Shown here: piece after piece, positions 1 through 7,822 of the stretch | Position numbering within the stretch: the first letter of the stretch is position 1 | How the letters are laid out: every line of letters starts with the position of its first letter | DNA from: Actinoplanes palleronii | GTDB lineage: Bacteria; Actinomycetota; Actinomycetes; Mycobacteriales; Micromonosporaceae | Assembly: GCF_016862315.1 (NCBI RefSeq) | Contig: NZ_BOMS01000023.1 | Coordinates: forward strand, 45,073 to 109,072 | DNA: 64,000 nucleotides | Reading direction: 5' to 3' | Made by a program: the position numbers and the translations under genes | Notes under the pieces: generated by a model | Seen by the model: only the letters and a program-made list of their open reading frames with translations | Databases searched by the model: none | What the model was told of the DNA's origin: nothing

Positions 1-31
1 CGAAGTCCAGCAGCAGCGCGGCCGGGATCAT
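1..31 (-). CDS. 5' end of an unidentified gene (possibly HAD-family)
   Basis: Only the first ten codons are in the window (M-I-P-A-A-L-L-L-D-F). The ATG overlaps the TGA of the upstream kinase gene in an ATGA junction, so it is the next gene of that minus-strand operon. A hydrophobic start followed by L-L-L-D-F is what HAD-superfamily hydrolases show just before their catalytic aspartate, but ten residues cannot prove this. The rest lies beyond the left edge. Confidence 0.45.
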   Translation of the reverse strand, partial: MIPAALLLDF

Positions 32-795
32 CGCTGCCCCAGCGTCCAGGCGCGCACCCCGCCGACGATGCCGGCCGTGTTCGGCACCACCACCACGTCG
101 TCACCCATCCGGGCGAGCTGCGCCGCGGTGATCAGCCGGGAGTTGCCGCCGCCCAGATAGACCCGGTCCCAGAGGAAGACCGGCCGGAACCCGTCGATCA
201 CGTTGCGGACCCGGCGGGACCAGAGCGCGTCACCGAGCCGGCGGCGCTCGTGCTCACCGATGTAGGTGTCGTAGGACATCCCCCAGCGCACCGGGGCCTG
301 GGACATCTCCAGGTGCGGGGCCAGCTCGCCGCCGTCGAAGAGCGCACAGCCCAGCCCGGTCCCGAGGGTCAGCACCAGCTCGCAGCCGGTGCCGGCGACC
401 ACACCGGCGCCGTGCACCTCGGCGTCGTTGAGCACCAGCGTGGGCAGCCCGAACTCCTCGGCCAGCGCGGTCCGCGCGTCGAACCCGCGCCACGCCTCGA
501 GCAGCTCCGGGTCCACTTTGGTGCGTGGCCCGCTCCTGGTCACGTAGTGCGGCGTCGCCACCACCACCCCGTGCCGGATCATGCCGGGCATCCCGACCGT
601 GACCCGATCCGCGTTCGGCAGCTGCTCGGCGAGCGCGACGAGCGTCTTCACGAACAGGTCAGGCGGCAGAGGATAGGGCGTGGGCACCCGGATCGGGTGG
701 GCCCGCATGGTGCCCGCCTCGTCCAGCACCGAACCCTTGATCCCGCCGCCGCCGCAGTCGATCGTCAGCGTGAAAGCCACCCGGCCAGTCTGCAC
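28..795 (-). CDS. ROK-family kinase, polyphosphate-glucokinase-like
   Basis: Predicted 255-residue cytoplasmic sugar kinase. The N-terminal phosphate-binding loop reads DCGGGGIKG, the middle has the second glycine-rich phosphate motif LTLGTGLG, and near the C-terminus YLGGGNSR resembles the adenosine/phosphate site of polyphosphate glucokinases (polyP or ATP + glucose to glucose-6-phosphate). The length is close to that of PPGK enzymes (~250-270). The GTG at 795 is chosen because GGGGAGG lies 8 nt upstream; an in-frame TTG at 819 is less likely. The phosphate donor cannot be read from the sequence, and another ROK substrate is possible. It is translationally coupled by an ATGA overlap to the gene running off the left edge. 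Confidence 0.75.
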   Translation of the reverse strand: MQTGRVAFTLTIDCGGGGIKGSVLDEAGTMRAHPIRVPTPYPLPPDLFVKTLVALAEQLPNADRVTVGMPGMIRHGVVVATPHYVTRSGPRTKVDPELLEAWRGFDARTALAEEFGLPTLVLNDAEVHGAGVVAGTGCELVLTLGTGLGCALFDGGELAPHLEMSQAPVRWGMSYDTYIGEHERRRLGDALWSRRVRNVIDGFRPVFLWDRVYLGGGNSRLITAAQLARMGDDVVVVPNTAGIVGGVRAWTLGQR

Positions 796-857
796 GCGAA
801 CCACCTCCCCGCACCGCAATTGTGCCGGGACACACCCGCCTTCGGCCTTTCATTTTT

Positions 858-960
858 TCGGTACGCATACGGAGCGCCTGTCCGCAGGCTACGAGCCGAG
901 TCCCGCCCGTGAGGCCGCCGCGAGACCGCAGCCACCCCCGACCGCGACGCGCCTCCCGAC
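858..960 (+). repeat. Dispersed intergenic repeat A, copy 1
   Basis: About 100 bp beginning TTCGGTACGCATACGGAGCG, with the diagnostic core CGCAGGCTACGAGCC at 883-897. The same element recurs at 45315-45415, at 63366-63470, and inverted at 60606-60701. This copy lies between the 5' end of the kinase gene and the 61-bp array that follows at 977. No conserved reading frame runs through all copies, so it is more likely an RNA or DNA element than a gene. It does not match a terminator or riboswitch class that I recognise. Confidence 0.8.
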
Positions 961-976
961 CCGCAACAGCCCTTGC

Positions 977-1137
977 GTGGGGAGTTGCGGCGCGCTCCGC
1001 ACCCAAAATCCCCACACACGAACCACCACAACCCTACGTGGGGAGTTGCGGCGCGCTGCGCACCCAAAGTCCCCACACACGAACCGCCACAGCCTTGCGT
1101 GGGGAGTTACGGCGCGCTCCGCACCCAAAGTCCCCAC
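977..1137. repeat. 61-bp palindromic tandem repeat B, array 1 (3 units)
   Basis: Units start at 977, 1038 and 1099, an exact 61-bp period. Each has a ~39-bp palindromic part with outer arms GTGGGGAGTT and a TCCCCAC end, and a core GGCGCGCTCCGCACC that itself pairs GCGG/CCGC. The palindromes are joined by a near-constant ~22-bp spacer. The array lies just beyond the 3' end of bioD. Because 61 is not a multiple of 3 the repeat is not coding, and because the spacers are alike it is not CRISPR. The similar arrays are at 24236 and 45423. Confidence 0.85.
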
Positions 1138-1160
1138 GCGGGGGTCGCTACGGCGGAGGG

Positions 1161-2375
1161 TCAGTTGGACTCTTCGGCCCAGACCCGCCAGTTGTCGAGG
1201 ACGCCGTGCAGGGCCGGGGTGAGCCAGCCCGGGGCGGAGCGGCGGAAGACGCCCGGGTCCATCGTTCCGGCGCCGGACGGCAGGGCGCCGACCAGGTGCG
1301 GGACCAGGTCGCTGAGGTTGGCCCAGTGGACGAGTTCGGGGTCGGCGGGCCAGGCGCCGAGGATCACCTTGGCGGAGACGCCACGGCGGGCCAGGGCTTC
1401 CAGAGTGAGCGCGGTGTGGTTCAGCGTGCCGAGGCCGGCCCGGGCGACCACCAGGACGTTCGCGCCCAGCGCGGTGGCCAGGTCGGCGAAGGTCCAGGCG
1501 TCGCCGGACGGGCGGAGACCCATCGGCACCAGGAGGCCGCCCGCGCCCTCGACCAGGACCAGGTCGTGCTTGTCGGCTTCGGCGCGGATCGCGTCGACCA
1601 CGTCGTAGAGCTCCAGCGGCGGCAGCTCGGCGACCCGGGCGGCGGCCAGCGGGGCGAGGGGTTCGGGGTATTCGGCAAGGGTGCGGACCGTGTCCGGGCC
1701 GGCCAGCCGGGTGATCACCTCGGCGTCGGTCGGTGCACCGGTGATCGTGCCGGTCTGACCGGGTTTGATCACCGCGACGCGCAGGCCGGCGGACTGTGCC
1801 ACGGAGGCCACCGCGGCGGTGGTGATGGTCTTGCCGACCTCGGTGTCGGTGCCGGTCACCAGGACGATCCCGTGCCACTCGATCGGGTCGGCGATCCGGC
1901 GCGGAGCCGGTCCCTCCATCGGGGACTCTTCGACCGCCGCGGGCTCGGCACCCGGTGAAGCGGACGGCGGGTCAGACCCGGCACCCGGCGAAGCGGACGG
2001 CGGGTCAGACCCGGCACCCGGCGAAGCGGGCGACGGCTCGGACCCGGCGGCGGGCGGCGCGGTGCCGGCGGAACCAACGGCCCCTGGCGCAGACCCCGCG
2101 GAATCCGGCGAACCGGAGGCGGCGGAGGGGTCGGCCGGGGCGGCGGGCTCAGGGTCGGCGGGCGGCGCGGTCACACCCTGCGACGGTACGCCAACACCCC
2201 GCCCCGCGTCCCCGAGGTGTCCACCCCCGTGCGCGTACAGCGGGTCGTCCGGGTCGAGCTCCCGCGCCGGTGGTGTGCCGGGCAGGCCGTGCCCGCCGCT
2301 GCGCCAGCCCCGTGGCAGCGGGGTCACCGCCACACCCGAGTAGGAGGGGACGGTCCGGGGCTGTTGGGCGTTCAC
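1161..2375 (-). CDS. bioD: Dethiobiotin synthetase with long Pro/Ala/Ser-rich N-terminal extension
   Basis: The C-terminal ~240 residues are a BioD: P-loop GTDTEVGKT, then KPGQTG, VEGAGGLLVP and the VVARAGLGT nucleotide region. BioD converts 7,8-diaminopelargonate, CO2 and ATP to dethiobiotin. The GTG at 2375 overlaps the bioF stop as GTGA, the coupling used throughout this window, and gives 404 residues with a ~150-residue low-complexity leader. An internal ATG at 1919 would give a conventional 252-residue BioD. Which start is used is undecided: the overlap favours the long form, the family length the short one. The leader contains a 33-bp tandem repeat and may be a linker or a separately evolved disordered domain. 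The gene closes the minus-strand bioF-bioD pair. Confidence 0.8.
   Translation of the reverse strand: MNAQQPRTVPSYSGVAVTPLPRGWRSGGHGLPGTPPARELDPDDPLYAHGGGHLGDAGRGVGVPSQGVTAPPADPEPAAPADPSAASGSPDSAGSAPGAVGSAGTAPPAAGSEPSPASPGAGSDPPSASPGAGSDPPSASPGAEPAAVEESPMEGPAPRRIADPIEWHGIVLVTGTDTEVGKTITTAAVASVAQSAGLRVAVIKPGQTGTITGAPTDAEVITRLAGPDTVRTLAEYPEPLAPLAAARVAELPPLELYDVVDAIRAEADKHDLVLVEGAGGLLVPMGLRPSGDAWTFADLATALGANVLVVARAGLGTLNHTALTLEALARRGVSAKVILGAWPADPELVHWANLSDLVPHLVGALPSGAGTMDPGVFRRSAPGWLTPALHGVLDNWRVWAEESN
1947..2045 (-). repeat. 33-bp tandem repeat inside the bioD leader
   Basis: Three consecutive 33-bp units start at 1947, 1980 and 2013. The first two are nearly identical and the third has diverged. 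Because 33 is a multiple of three they add an 11-residue P-G-A-G-S-D-P-P-S-A-S type repeat to the disordered leader without breaking the frame. This suggests recent slippage expansion in a stretch under little structural constraint. Confidence 0.85.
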
Positions 2376-3526
2376 GGGGCGCACTCCACGATCACGTTCA
2401 GAGCCCGGGCGAAGTCCGCCTCGGGCACACCCGCGTTGACGGTCAGCCGCAGGCGGGAGCTGCCGTCCGGGGTCGACGGCGGGCGGAAGCAGCCGACCGC
2501 CACGCCCCGGTCCCGGCAGTCCGCGGCCCAGGCGAGCGCGGCCTCCGGGCCCGGCGCCGGCACCGAGAGCACCCCGGCGGCCGGGTCGGTGACCACGAAG
2601 CCGGCCGCGCGCAGGCGGGTGGCGATCCGGGCGCCGCGCTCGAACAGGATCGCCCGGCGGTCGCCGGCTGCCCGGGCGACCCCGATCGCGGCGTGCACCC
2701 CGGCCACCACGGACGGCGGCGGGGCGGTGTCGTAGATGAAGGTGCGACCGGTGTCGATCAGGTGCCGGATCACCGGCTGGGCGCCGGCGACCACCCCGCC
2801 GGCGCCGCCCAGCGACTTGGAGAGCGTCGCGGTGACCAGCACGTCGGGCTGCCCGGCCAGGCCGGCCGCCACGACGCCGCCGGCGCCGGACGGGCCGAGC
2901 AGGCCGAGCGCGTGCGCGTCGTCGACGATCAGCAGCGCGCCGCGGGCCGAGGTGACCGCGTGCAGCTCGGCGAGCGGGGCCAGGTCGCCGTCGACGGAGA
3001 AGACCGACTCGGTGACCACGGCGGCGGTCCGGCCCGGGTGCGCGTCCAGGATCGCGGCGACGGCGGCCGGGTCGTTGTGCGGGGCGACCACCACCGGCAG
3101 GCCGGCGAGTTTGCAGCCGTCGATCAGCGACGCGTGGTTGAACGCGTCGGACACCACCAGGTCGCAGACCGCGGCGGCGGCCCGGAGCACGGCCAGGTTG
3201 GCCAGGTAGCCCGAGGAGAAGACCAGGGCGCCGGCCGCGCCGAGCCAACCGGCCAGTGCGGACTCCAGCGCGGCGTGCGCGTCGGTGCTGCCGCGGACCA
3301 GGCGCGATCCGGTGGCTCCCAGCCCGTACGCGTCAAGGGCCTGCCTGGCCGCGGCGACCACCGCAGGATGATCAGCAAGCCCCAAGTAGTCGTTTCCGGC
3401 CAGGTCGACGACCTGGTCGCCGGCCGGTCGCGGCCGCAACTGACGGGTGAGCCCCGCCTTGGCCCGCTCACGGGCCAGGCGATCGAGCGACCCCAACCAG
3501 TCCGCCAAAACGCCCCCAGAGATCAC
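2372..3526 (-). CDS. bioF: 8-amino-7-oxononanoate synthase (BioF)
   Basis: PLP-dependent alpha-oxoamine synthase of 384 residues, joining a pimeloyl thioester and L-alanine to form 8-amino-7-oxononanoate in biotin synthesis. Visible marks are AGNDYLGL (43-50), the STDAHAALE segment (80-88), VTESVFSVDGD, DDAHALGLLG (202-211) and the Schiff-base lysine K237 in TLSKSLGG. The length is normal for the family. The GTG start at 3526 gives the expected N-terminus. It is transcribed divergently from bioB across ~66 bp, so a shared control region is plausible, though I see no certain operator there. Its stop overlaps the start of bioD. Confidence 0.93.
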   Translation of the reverse strand: MISGGVLADWLGSLDRLARERAKAGLTRQLRPRPAGDQVVDLAGNDYLGLADHPAVVAAARQALDAYGLGATGSRLVRGSTDAHAALESALAGWLGAAGALVFSSGYLANLAVLRAAAAVCDLVVSDAFNHASLIDGCKLAGLPVVVAPHNDPAAVAAILDAHPGRTAAVVTESVFSVDGDLAPLAELHAVTSARGALLIVDDAHALGLLGPSGAGGVVAAGLAGQPDVLVTATLSKSLGGAGGVVAGAQPVIRHLIDTGRTFIYDTAPPPSVVAGVHAAIGVARAAGDRRAILFERGARIATRLRAAGFVVTDPAAGVLSVPAPGPEAALAWAADCRDRGVAVGCFRPPSTPDGSSRLRLTVNAGVPEADFARALNVIVECAP

Positions 3527-3592
3527 GAGAACCGGAAACTACCACTCCCCACCGACAGTCCTGCCGAGCCGGGAACTCTGTAGGGTACGGAC

Positions 3593-4588
3593 ATGTCTCA
3601 GATCCTCGACCGGGCCCGTGCCCGGGTCCTCGCCGACGGCGTCGGCCTAGACCAGGCCGAGATCCTGGAGATCCTGCGTCTTCCCGACGAGGCCCTCCCC
3701 GAGCTCTTGCAGCTGGCCCACGACGTGCGGATCAAGTGGTGCGGCCCGGAGGTCGAGGTCGAGGGGATCATCTCGCTGAAGACCGGCGGATGCCCGGAGG
3801 ACTGCCACTTCTGCTCGCAGTCCGGCCTGTTCTCGTCACCGGTGCGTGCCATCTGGCTGGACATCCCGTCCCTGGTGGAGGCCGCGAAACAGACCGCGGC
3901 GACCGGCGCCACCGAGTTCTGCATCGTGGCCGCGGTGCGCGGGCCGGACAAGCGGCTGATGGAGCAGATGCGCGCCGGGGTGAAGGCGATCAAGGAAGCG
4001 GTCGACATCCAGGTCGCCGCGAGCCTCGGCATGCTCACCCAGGAGCAGGTGGACGAGCTCGTCGAGATGGGCGTGCACCGGTACAACCACAACCTGGAGA
4101 CCTGCCAGTCGCACTTCCCGAACGTGGTGACCACCCATTCGTGGGAGGAGCGCTGGTCCACGCTGAAGATGGTCCGCGAGTCCGGCATGGAGGTCTGCTG
4201 CGGCGGCATCCTCGGCCTGGGCGAGTCGATCGAGCAGCGCGCCGAGTTCGCCGCGCAGCTGGCCGAGCTCGACCCGCACGAGGTCCCGCTGAACTTCCTC
4301 AACCCCCGGCCCGGCACGCCGCTCGGTGACCAGCCGGTGGTGGAGGGCAAGGACGCGCTGCGCGCGATCGCCGCCTTCCGGTTGGCGATGCCCAAGACCA
4401 TTCTTCGGTACGCCGGTGGGCGCGAGATCACGCTCGGCGACCTGGGTACGCGGGAGGGCCTGCTCGGCGGCATCAACGCGGTGATCGTCGGCAATTACCT
4501 GACCACGCTGGGCCGCCCGGCGACCGCCGACCTGGAGCTGCTGCAGGACCTGAAGATGCCGGTCAAGTCCCTGTCGGCGACGTTCTGA
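3593..4588 (+). CDS. bioB: Biotin synthase (BioB), radical SAM
   Basis: 331-residue radical-SAM enzyme inserting sulfur into dethiobiotin. The [4Fe-4S]-binding CxxxCxxC is C67-C71-C74 in [13 protein letters not shown]. The family segments [18 protein letters not shown] and [10 protein letters not shown] are intact. The usual tyrosine in the cluster loop is replaced by H-F, as is common in the actinobacterial type. The stop overlaps the ATG of bsaP (TGATG), so the two are co-translated. Actinobacterial BioB of this type is known to need BsaP for activity. A -10-like TAGGGT lies 12 nt before the ATG, suggesting a short or nearly leaderless transcript. Confidence 0.95.
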   Translation: MSQILDRARARVLADGVGLDQAEILEILRLPDEALPELLQLAHDVRIKWCGPEVEVEGIISLKTGGCPEDCHFCSQSGLFSSPVRAIWLDIPSLVEAAKQTAATGATEFCIVAAVRGPDKRLMEQMRAGVKAIKEAVDIQVAASLGMLTQEQVDELVEMGVHRYNHNLETCQSHFPNVVTTHSWEERWSTLKMVRESGMEVCCGGILGLGESIEQRAEFAAQLAELDPHEVPLNFLNPRPGTPLGDQPVVEGKDALRAIAAFRLAMPKTILRYAGGREITLGDLGTREGLLGGINAVIVGNYLTTLGRPATADLELLQDLKMPVKSLSATF

Positions 4589-4764
4589 TGTTCTGCGATC
4601 GGTGCGGGCTCCCCGCCGCCGAGGGTGCTCACGCGGAGTGTGCCGCGGCGCGCGAGCTGGAGCCGCCGCGGTACTGCCCGGACTGCCGGCGCCGGATGAA
4701 GGTGCAGGTCGTGCCGACCGGCTGGACGGCGTCGTGCGTCGAGCACGGCACCCGGAAGGGCTGA
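4588..4764 (+). CDS. bsaP: Biotin synthase auxiliary protein (BsaP)
   Basis: A 58-residue Cys-rich protein starting M-F-C-D-R-C-G and containing a second C-x-x-C ([10 protein letters not shown]) plus one further Cys. It overlaps the bioB stop by one base. Small Cys-rich proteins directly after bioB in actinobacteria are the auxiliary factor thought to help repair or supply the biotin synthase Fe-S cluster. Identification rests on size, Cys pattern and this strict gene order. It falls below common gene-length cut-offs and is easily missed. Confidence 0.85.
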   Translation: MFCDRCGLPAAEGAHAECAAARELEPPRYCPDCRRRMKVQVVPTGWTASCVEHGTRKG

Positions 4765-4795
4765 GTTTCCGGGCGACGGCGGGCTGAGTTCTTCT

Positions 4796-4833
4796 GGGTG
4801 ACGGCGGGCCTGAACCAGTACCCGCCGCCACCC
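4796..4833. terminator. Stem-loop between convergent bsaP and ACT-GNAT genes
   Basis: The arms GGGTGACGGCGGG (4796-4808) and CCCGCCGCCACCC (4821-4833) pair at 12 of 13 positions around a 12-nt loop. The hairpin sits between the stop of bsaP (4764) and the stop of the convergent gene (4843). It has no U-tract, as is common for high-GC actinomycete terminators, and could serve both strands. Confidence 0.65.
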
Positions 4834-4842
4834 GATCACCCG

Positions 4843-5889
4843 CTACCCGGAGGTTGCGGGAGTCTCGTCGCTCACCGGCTGACCGGCGGCCGGCAGGGTC
4901 ACGCTGACCAGCGCGCCGTCGCGGTCCATCGGGCCGTGGCCGAGCCGGCGCAGGGTGCGCAGCATCGCCACGTTGTCCGCGCCGGTGTGTGCCACCAGCG
5001 CGGCGAACCCGCCCCGCTCGGCGTGCGCGCGCAGCCGGCGCAGCAGTGCGGTGCCCAGGCCACGGCGCTGCCAGACGTCCTCGACCAGCACCGCCACCTC
5101 GCCCAGGTCGCCCTCGGCGAGCAGGCTGGCCATCGCCACCACCCGGCCGTTCGGCGCGATCGCGAGCAGGGTCACCCCGCCGGCCGGTTCGAGCAGGCGG
5201 CGCAGCCGGGTCTCGCCGGGCTGCCCGCCGCTGAGGTAGCGCCGGCGCAGGGTCAGCGCGGAGCAGTTCCCGTGCAGCTCACGGACGCCGGCCAGGTCCT
5301 CGGCCCCGGCCGGGCGGACGGTCACCTCGGCGCCGTCCGGCAGCATCAGGGCCACGTTCTCCCGCTGGTGGCGGGTGACCGAGGCGGCCAGCTCGACGAG
5401 GGCCTGCGCCCGGGCGTACTCCGCGGGAGTGAACGCGGGCAGGGCGCGGAGCACCTCGTAGGAACCGCCGGCCGGGTCGGCCAGGGTCATCCGGCCGCCG
5501 TGCACGCCGGGCTGGTCGACCGAGGGCCGCGGGCGCCAGCGCACGTCGGTCGCGTCGAGCAGGGCCCGCAGGGTCTCGCCCAGCGCTTCCGGCTCGTGCA
5601 CCAGCCGACCGGCCAGGGCCAGCGCGCGGGTCGGCTGATCGGCCAGGCCCTGCGCCTCGGCGCGAGCCACGAACGCGTCCCGGCCGCGGCCCTTGTAGAC
5701 CGCGGCCAGCAGATCGGACTCGGTCATCGTGTCCGGAGTGTCGACCAGGAAGTCGTCGACCGCGCCGCCCTCGGTGGTGTGCACCTGGACGGCGAGGATG
5801 TTGACTGATTTCAGGGCGAGACTCGCGGTCAGCACGGACAGGTAGCCGGGACGGTCGTCAACCGTCGCCCGGATCCGCCACAACGCCAT
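4843..5889 (-). CDS. ACT-domain / GNAT acetyltransferase fusion
   Basis: 348-residue two-domain protein. Residues ~1-75 look like an ACT amino-acid-sensing domain (RPGYLSVLTASLA; hydrophobic beta pattern; AVDDFLVDTP), and residues ~185-320 are a GNAT acetyltransferase with the acetyl-CoA motif Q-R-R-G-L-G-T-A. Such fusions suggest acetylation controlled by binding of an amino acid; in actinobacteria they are often linked to reversible protein lysine acetylation, but the target is not visible here. ATG 5889 is chosen over GTG 5898 because AGGAAAGGA lies 9 nt upstream of the ATG and abuts the GTG. The next gene upstream on the same strand is another ACT protein, so the two probably form one unit. 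Confidence 0.8.
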   Translation of the reverse strand: MALWRIRATVDDRPGYLSVLTASLALKSVNILAVQVHTTEGGAVDDFLVDTPDTMTESDLLAAVYKGRGRDAFVARAEAQGLADQPTRALALAGRLVHEPEALGETLRALLDATDVRWRPRPSVDQPGVHGGRMTLADPAGGSYEVLRALPAFTPAEYARAQALVELAASVTRHQRENVALMLPDGAEVTVRPAGAEDLAGVRELHGNCSALTLRRRYLSGGQPGETRLRRLLEPAGGVTLLAIAPNGRVVAMASLLAEGDLGEVAVLVEDVWQRRGLGTALLRRLRAHAERGGFAALVAHTGADNVAMLRTLRRLGHGPMDRDGALVSVTLPAAGQPVSDETPATSG

Positions 5890-5976
5890 GCGGGGCACTC
5901 CTTTCCTCTACCTCAAGAGTGCCCCACCGTTGTTGCGTTGATATTGCTTGAGCTGGGCTTTCTGCCGTTGCGACGA

Positions 5977-6687
5977 TCACACCTGGGACGCGGTGGCGGG
6001 CGTCACGGAGTCCAGCCGGTCGCCGAGGATCACCGCCGCGGCACGCACCAGCTGAGCCACCCGGTCGACCTCGGTGACGTGGAACGCGGCCGCCTGCAGG
6101 TCGTCCTCGTCGGTGCGGGCGACCACCAGGACCAGGCCGCCGCGGCCGAACGGGGCGACCGCGTACCGCGGGCCACCCGGCTCGATCATCGGACGGGCCC
6201 GGAGCGGGGTGACCTCCGGCAGGTGCAGCGGGGACGGGGCGCGCCAGCTCGCGTACGCCACGGTGGGCTCGTTGCCCACGCCGTTGGCGCCGTTGCGGGA
6301 GGCCCAGTCGGCCGGGACCACCGCGGCGGCGGCCCAGTCCGCGGCGAGCAACCCGGGCATCGCGTCGACCAGGGTGGCCAGGCCGTCGGCCGGGTTCGCC
6401 GCCACCTGGGCGAGCAGCTCGGCGTCGTGACCGCCGTTGATCGGGGCGCCGATCGCCTTCCACACGCCGTCGACCTGGACCCCGGGGATCGCGGCCAGCC
6501 CGGCGAGGAGGCGTTCCACACGGGCCGCACCTGGCCAGACGACGGTGAAGTCGTCGATGGCCCGGCCGCCGAGTCGTTCCAGCACCACGACCTGGACGAT
6601 GTCCGCGCCGGCCACACCCAGGGTGCGCGCGACCTGGCCGAGGGCGCCGGGACGGTCCGGCAGGGTGACTCGAACCCGCAGCAACAT
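5977..6687 (-). CDS. ACT-domain protein, probable amino-acid-responsive regulator
   Basis: 236 residues with an N-terminal ACT-like domain (LPDRPGALGQVARTLGVAG; then VVVLERLGGRAIDDFTV) and a C-terminal half of unassigned fold. No catalytic motif is visible, so it is a sensor or partner rather than an enzyme. ATG 6687 is chosen because GGGAGGAG lies just upstream; longer in-frame starts lack an RBS. It lies 87 bp upstream of the ACT-GNAT fusion in the same orientation, and its domain resembles that protein's N-terminus, so they may sense the same ligand. Confidence 0.75.
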   Translation of the reverse strand: MLLRVRVTLPDRPGALGQVARTLGVAGADIVQVVVLERLGGRAIDDFTVVWPGAARVERLLAGLAAIPGVQVDGVWKAIGAPINGGHDAELLAQVAANPADGLATLVDAMPGLLAADWAAAAVVPADWASRNGANGVGNEPTVAYASWRAPSPLHLPEVTPLRARPMIEPGGPRYAVAPFGRGGLVLVVARTDEDDLQAAAFHVTEVDRVAQLVRAAAVILGDRLDSVTPATASQV

Positions 6688-6919
6688 GAAACTCCTCCCG
6701 TCGCGGACGGCCGGTGACGCCGCCCTGCTGGACACCCTGCCCATCCGGCGTTTCCGACCGATTGCACGGCCGTGTCCCGGCCGTCAAGCCGAGCCGGATA
6801 TGCCAGATTTCACAACTCAGAGTAAGCAGTCTGGGGTTCGACCCGGCGATTCGCTGTCGGGTGTCGGACAGCCCGTTTTCCGGGTACGTCCCTCCGAGCG
6901 GCCCCCTAGAGTCGAAGGC

Positions 6920-7039
6920 ATGATTTGCGAGCCTTGCCGGGAGCACCAGCACGGGGAGTGCAAGGGCGGGTCGTGGTGCGACTGCCAGCACCGCGACCCC
7001 GAGCCGACCCCGCCGGTGACCGGTCCGCCCGGCGAGTGA
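6920..7039 (+). CDS. Small Cys/His-rich conserved protein (39 aa)
   Basis: Encodes 39 residues with C-x-x-C-x3-H-x-H-x3-C and C-x-C-x-H, a pattern suited to one zinc ion, ending in a Pro-rich tail. The stop overlaps the GTG of the RibD-like reductase as GTGA, which argues for real translation. The function is unknown. Its size and Cys spacing suggest a metal-binding or redox partner of the downstream enzyme, but that is inference from position. Confidence 0.7.
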   Translation: MICEPCREHQHGECKGGSWCDCQHRDPEPTPPVTGPPGE

Positions 7040-7758
7040 GCACCCTCCCGGACACCCTCCCGGACACCCTCCCGGACACCCAGGCGGGCCTGGTCGAGCG
7101 CTATCCGCGCACCCCGGGCCCGACCCTGCGGGTCAACTTCATCGCCAGCGCCGACGGCGCGGTCGCGGTCGAGGGCCTGTCCGCCGGGTTGCAGGGCCCG
7201 GGCGACAAGGAGGTCTTCGACACCCTCCGGATGGTCTGCGACGGCCTGATCGTCGCGGCCGGCACGGTCCGCGCCGAGCGCTACGACGCGTTGCGCCTGA
7301 CTCCCGGTGCCCGCGCCTGGCGGGTGACCAACGGGCTGCCCGAGTTCCCGCTCATGGTGATCGTCTCCGGCTCGCTCGCGCTGGACCCGGCTCAACTGAT
7401 CTTCTCGGACGCGCCGATCCGTCCGATCGTGCTCACCCACCACGCGGCGCCGGCCTCGCCGATCGCCGAGGTGGCCGAGGTGATCCCGGTGGGCGACCGC
7501 GCGGTCGACCTGGCCGCCGGGGTGCGGCTGCTGCACGAGCGCGGCGCGACCCAGCTGCTCTGCGAGGGCGGCCCGGCACTGCTCGGCTCGATGATCGCCG
7601 CGGATCTGGTCGACGAGCTGTGCCTCACCGTCGCGCCGCTGCTGGTCGGCGGCCGGGCCGGCCGGATCTCCGCGGGGCCGCCGACGCCGCCGCGCCCGAT
7701 GTCGCTGCGGCACGCACTGACCCGGGACGACATGCTTTTCCTTCGGTACGGGCGGTAG
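7036..7758 (+). CDS. Pyrimidine reductase, RibD C-terminal domain family
   Basis: 240 residues matching the RibD_C/dihydrofolate-reductase-like fold: VNFIASADGAVAVEG near the N-terminus, DGLIVAAGTVRAERYDALR in the middle, and CEGGPALLGSMIAADLVDEL towards the end. The family reduces the ribosyl-aminopyrimidine intermediate of riboflavin synthesis with NADPH. A stand-alone reductase without the deaminase domain is common in actinobacteria and may act on other pyrimidines or cofactors. The GTG start overlaps the preceding stop. Codons 3-14 contain three tandem 12-bp repeats (CACCCTCCCGGA), giving a T-L-P-D repeat at the N-terminus, an odd feature outside the fold. Confidence 0.8.
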   Translation: MSTLPDTLPDTLPDTQAGLVERYPRTPGPTLRVNFIASADGAVAVEGLSAGLQGPGDKEVFDTLRMVCDGLIVAAGTVRAERYDALRLTPGARAWRVTNGLPEFPLMVIVSGSLALDPAQLIFSDAPIRPIVLTHHAAPASPIAEVAEVIPVGDRAVDLAAGVRLLHERGATQLLCEGGPALLGSMIAADLVDELCLTVAPLLVGGRAGRISAGPPTPPRPMSLRHALTRDDMLFLRYGR

Positions 7759-7822
7759 CCCCGGCCGGTCTCTGCCAATCGATCGTCCCCGGGGGCGCGC
7801 CTGCCCGACTCGATCAAGATCT

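Noticed and set aside
822..1958. Long plus-strand frame through repeats A and B and the bioD region
   Set aside because: It is antisense to bioD, Arg/Pro/Ala-rich, and crosses 61-bp repeats that shift frame each unit.
1161..3248. 695-codon minus frame extending bioD upstream into bioF
   Set aside because: Upstream of 2375 it is a shadow of bioF in another frame; bioF itself has all PLP motifs.
6780..6880. tRNA-like GGGGTTCGACCC sequence
   Set aside because: No acceptor stem or anticodon arm can be built around the T-arm-like string.
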